DNA of 38,140 nucleotides from Verrucomicrobiaceae bacterium. GTDB taxonomy: Bacteria; Verrucomicrobiota; Verrucomicrobiia; Verrucomicrobiales; Akkermansiaceae. This document shows positions 35,081-38,140 of this stretch, piece after piece. A program made the translations under genes and the position numbers. The stretch spans positions 1-38,140 of the forward strand of contig JAPOLH010000005.1 of assembly GCA_029977225.1 (NCBI GenBank). The letters are read 5' to 3'. Below the pieces are notes generated by a model. It made no database searches. It was not told the DNA's origin and saw nothing but the letters and a program-made list of their open reading frames with translations. Within the stretch, counting starts at the first letter, position 1. Each line of letters begins with the position of its first letter.

Positions 35081-36298
35081 TCACTTCAGCATTCCGACGG
35101 CTTTTTCGAGGGATTGGGCGAAGGAGTTGATTTCTTCTTGGGTGTTGTAGAGGGCGAAGGAGGCGCGGATGGTGCCGGTGATGCCGAAGCGTTTCATCAG
35201 CGGTTGGCAGCAGTGGTGGCCGGTGCGGACGGCGACGCCCATTTGGTCGAGCAGGGTGCCGACATCGTAGTGGTGGAGGCCTTCGATGTTGAAGGAGAGC
35301 GAGCCGGAGCGATCGGCGGGGCCGTAGAGGCGGATGCCGGGGATATGGGAAATGGCATCGGCCGCGTGGCGGATCAATGATGCTTCGTGGGCATGAATTT
35401 GATCGAGCCCGATGCGGTTCACATAATCAATCGCCGCGGCGAGTGCGATGGCACCTTCGATGTTTGGGGTGCCGGCTTCGTATTTGAAGGGTGGATCATT
35501 GTAGGTCGTGTGATCGAAGGTCACCTCTTTGATCATTTCGCCGCCCCCCTGCCAGGGTGGGAGTTCTTCGAGCAAATTTTTGCGCCCCCAGAGGATGCCT
35601 ATGCCGGTGGGTGCGTAAAGTTTGTGGCCTGAGAACACGAGGAAGTCGGCGCCGATCGATTGGACATCGGTGGGCAGGTGGGCGATCGATTGCGCGGCAT
35701 CGATGAGCACGATCGCGCCAACGGCTTTCGCGGCGCGGGTCATTTCGGAGATCGGGTTGACTGTGCCAAAGGCGTTGGAAATCGCGGTGAGGGCGAGGAT
35801 TTTGACTGGCCCTTTGAGTGCCTCGTGGAAGGCATCGAGATCGAGTGTGCCGTTGTCGTCGCAGGGGATGACTTTGAGTTTTGCGCCTGTGCGTTGGCAG
35901 AGCATTTGCCATGGCACGATGTTCGAGTGGTGCTCGAGCGCGGAGATCAAGACCTCGTCGTTGGCTTTGATGCGGCCGGAGAGCGAGAGGATGTTGGCGG
36001 CGAGGTTGATGCCGCCGGTGGTGCCGGAGGTGAAGATCACTTCGTCGCTTGATGCGGCATTGAGGTATTTGGAGACCGTCTTGCGGGCATTTTCAAATGC
36101 TTCGGTCGCGGCTCGGGCGAGTTGGTGAGTGCCGCGGTGGATGTTTGAGTTGATCGATTCGTAATAGCGTCGCGAGGTGTCGAGAACGCACTGCGGTTTT
36201 TGATTGGTGGCCGCGTTGTCGAGATAGATCAGCCGACGGCCATGGATCGACTGGTCGAGGATTGGGAAGTCGGCGAGAATCGATTCGGGTGAAAACAT
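35081..36298 (-). CDS. sufS: SufS-family cysteine desulfurase
   Basis: 'YLDNAATNQKPQCVLDTSRRYYESINSNIHRGTHQLA', 'FSGHKLYAPTGIGILWG', 'VAVRTGHHCCQPLMKRFG'. Confidence 0.95.
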   Translation of the reverse strand: MFSPESILADFPILDQSIHGRRLIYLDNAATNQKPQCVLDTSRRYYESINSNIHRGTHQLARAATEAFENARKTVSKYLNAASSDEVIFTSGTTGGINLAANILSLSGRIKANDEVLISALEHHSNIVPWQMLCQRTGAKLKVIPCDDNGTLDLDAFHEALKGPVKILALTAISNAFGTVNPISEMTRAAKAVGAIVLIDAAQSIAHLPTDVQSIGADFLVFSGHKLYAPTGIGILWGRKNLLEELPPWQGGGEMIKEVTFDHTTYNDPPFKYEAGTPNIEGAIALAAAIDYVNRIGLDQIHAHEASLIRHAADAISHIPGIRLYGPADRSGSLSFNIEGLHHYDVGTLLDQMGVAVRTGHHCCQPLMKRFGITGTIRASFALYNTQEEINSFAQSLEKAVGMLK

Positions 36299-36386
36299 GG
36301 CGGTAATTTGCGGCGGCGCCGCAGGGTGGTGCAGGGGTGGGCTTGTCGCAATAGCGGATGTTGGGGTGAGGGGTAAAAGTTATGTG

Positions 36387-38140
36387 TTATTTGCGCAAGG
36401 CAAGCGCTTGGCCGGTGGGGGAATTGGAAATTTGTCGAATGTCGTTCGGTGTGCCTTGGGCCACGAGCTGACCGCCGTGGGATCCACCGCCGGGGCCAAG
36501 GTCGATGATCCAATCGGCGGCGGCGATCACATCGAGGTGGTGTTCGACGACCAGCACGCTGTGGCCCGCTTCGCGGAGTTGGAGGAAGGCCTTGATGAGA
36601 AGTTGAACATCGCCGAAGTGGAGTCCGGTGGTGGGCTCGTCGAAGAGGTAGAGCGTGTGGGTGGCGGGGGGCTTGGCGAGTTCGAGGGCGAGTTTGAGGC
36701 GTTGTGCTTCGCCGCCGGAGAGTGTGTTGGCCGCTTGACCGAGCGGTAGGTAGCCGAGGCCGAGCTGGTCGAGGGTTGCGAGGATGTGGCGCAGCTTTGG
36801 GATTGGTTGGAAAAATGCGAGCGCTTCGGAGACCTGGAGATCGAGAACATCGGCGATCGACTTGCCCTTGTAGGTGATCGCTAGGGTTTCGCGGTTGAAG
36901 CGTTTGCCATCGCAGGCCGGGCAGGTGACCCAAGCGTCGGGGAGGAAATGCATTTCGATTTTGAGTCGGCCGTTGCCTTGGCAGCGTTCGCAGCGTCCGC
37001 CTGCGGCGTTGAAGCTGAAGCGTGAAGCGCTGAATCCATGTTGGCGAGCGAGCGGGAGTTTGGCAAAGAGCTCTCGGATCAGGTCGAACGCACCGGTAAA
37101 AGTTGCGGGGTTTGAGCGTGGGCTGCGGCCGATCGGTGATTGATCGGCGACGATAAATTTGCCGAGGTGTTCGAGTCCGTCGATGCCGTCGTGGGCGCCG
37201 GGTGTTTCGCCGGCGTGGTGGAAATGGCGGGCCATTGCGCGGCGCAGGATGTCATCGGCGAGGGTGGACTTACCGCTGCCACTGGGGCCGCAGAGGCAGA
37301 CCAGCTTGCCGAGCGGGATGCTGACATCGAGGTTTTGGAGGTTGTGCTCTCGGGCGTTGCGAATTTTCAATTCTACGATGTTTGCCGTAGTTGAAATTGC
37401 GGATTTTTTGGTTTTTCCGGCAGATTGATTTTTTCCTTTCGACCGCAGCCATTCCCCAGTGGCGGATGATATTTCAAGTGGTTTGCCGGACGCTAGGATT
37501 AATCCACCTGTAGACCCCGCGCCGGGGCCCATGTCGATCACATGATCGGCTGCACGGATGATTTCTTCGTCGTGTTCTACGAGGATCACCGTATTCCCCG
37601 AGTCGCGCAAGCGTTGGAGGGCGGTGATGAGTCGGCGGGTGTCGCTGGCGTGGAGGCCGATGCTTGGTTCGTCGAGCACATAGAGCACGCCGGAGAGTCC
37701 GGCGCCGAGTTGGGTGGCGAGGCGGATGCGTTGGGCTTCGCCGCCGGAGAGTGATCCGCTGCTACGATCGAGCGTAAGGTAGCCGAGGCCGACTTCTTCG
37801 AGGAAGTGGAGGCGCTTTGTGACATCGGCGACGAGGCGTTGGCAAATATCGGCCTTAGCGGGATCGGTACTAAAGCCATCGAGCCAGCGAATTGCTGCGG
37901 TCACGGTGAGTTCGCAGAAATCCGTGATGCCGAGCCATTGTTGATTCGTGCCGCAGACCTTTACCGCGAGCCATTGCGCTTGGAGTCGGCGGCCTTGGCA
38001 ACTGCTGCAGGGTCGGTGGGCGATGAGGCGTGAGAGGCTGCGTCGCGTGATCTCGGATTTTGCTTCGTTGAGCCGGCGCATCGCTTCATTGGCAAGGCCT
38101 TCGGTATCGATTTTTTGTGGTTTTTTATCGGGTCCGACTG
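36387..38140 (-). CDS. uvrA: UvrA excinuclease subunit A, C-terminal part (5' end beyond window)
   Basis: Two ABC signatures 'LSGGEAQRIRLATQLGAGLSGVLYVLDEPSIGLH' and 'LSGGEAQRLKLALELAK'; zinc motif 'CERCQGNGRLKIEMHFLPDAWVTCPAC'; frame open to the window edge. Confidence 0.95.
   Translation of the reverse strand, partial: VGPDKKPQKIDTEGLANEAMRRLNEAKSEITRRSLSRLIAHRPCSSCQGRRLQAQWLAVKVCGTNQQWLGITDFCELTVTAAIRWLDGFSTDPAKADICQRLVADVTKRLHFLEEVGLGYLTLDRSSGSLSGGEAQRIRLATQLGAGLSGVLYVLDEPSIGLHASDTRRLITALQRLRDSGNTVILVEHDEEIIRAADHVIDMGPGAGSTGGLILASGKPLEISSATGEWLRSKGKNQSAGKTKKSAISTTANIVELKIRNAREHNLQNLDVSIPLGKLVCLCGPSGSGKSTLADDILRRAMARHFHHAGETPGAHDGIDGLEHLGKFIVADQSPIGRSPRSNPATFTGAFDLIRELFAKLPLARQHGFSASRFSFNAAGGRCERCQGNGRLKIEMHFLPDAWVTCPACDGKRFNRETLAITYKGKSIADVLDLQVSEALAFFQPIPKLRHILATLDQLGLGYLPLGQAANTLSGGEAQRLKLALELAKPPATHTLYLFDEPTTGLHFGDVQLLIKAFLQLREAGHSVLVVEHHLDVIAAADWIIDLGPGGGSHGGQLVAQGTPNDIRQISNSPTGQALALRK

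Noticed and set aside
1-38140. CRISPR array, retron or classical defence island
   Set aside because: No spaced direct repeats of CRISPR type, no cas genes, reverse transcriptase, restriction-modification or other recognisable defence genes; MoxR-VWA genes here match the Bat operon

Overview
This 38.1 kb window looks like ordinary chromosome, probably from a Verrucomicrobiota-like bacterium; the taxon is inferred from gene content only. Housekeeping genes dominate: proS, rplM-rpsI, thyA, ychF, efp, holB, sufS, coaC and uvrA (partial). Other recognisable loci are an amidase, a SNM1-like metallo-beta-lactamase (MBL) exonuclease, xerD, and a MoxR-DUF58-BatA/B/C/D aerotolerance-type operon. I see no CRISPR array, rRNA, tRNA, prophage or IS element. 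Accessory or unusual items: (i) a tight four-gene run of S8 protease, C39-like cysteine peptidase, DUF1232 protein and secreted protein; (ii) an orphan NtrC-like regulator whose AAA+ motifs are degenerate almost throughout, including loss of GAFTGA; (iii) a Phd/PIN toxin-antitoxin pair with a perfect 9-bp inverted repeat over its start codon; (iv) a roughly 430-nt structured non-coding gap upstream of an RRM protein; (v) intergenic 9-bp-period repeats arranged as an inverted pair; (vi) an unlisted 28-aa membrane micro-ORF; (vii) a proline-rich repeat protein divergent from prolyl-tRNA synthetase, with EF-P elsewhere in the window. No single locus is clearly a new defence-type system. The protease cassette, the degenerate regulator and the structured gap are the best candidates for new biology.
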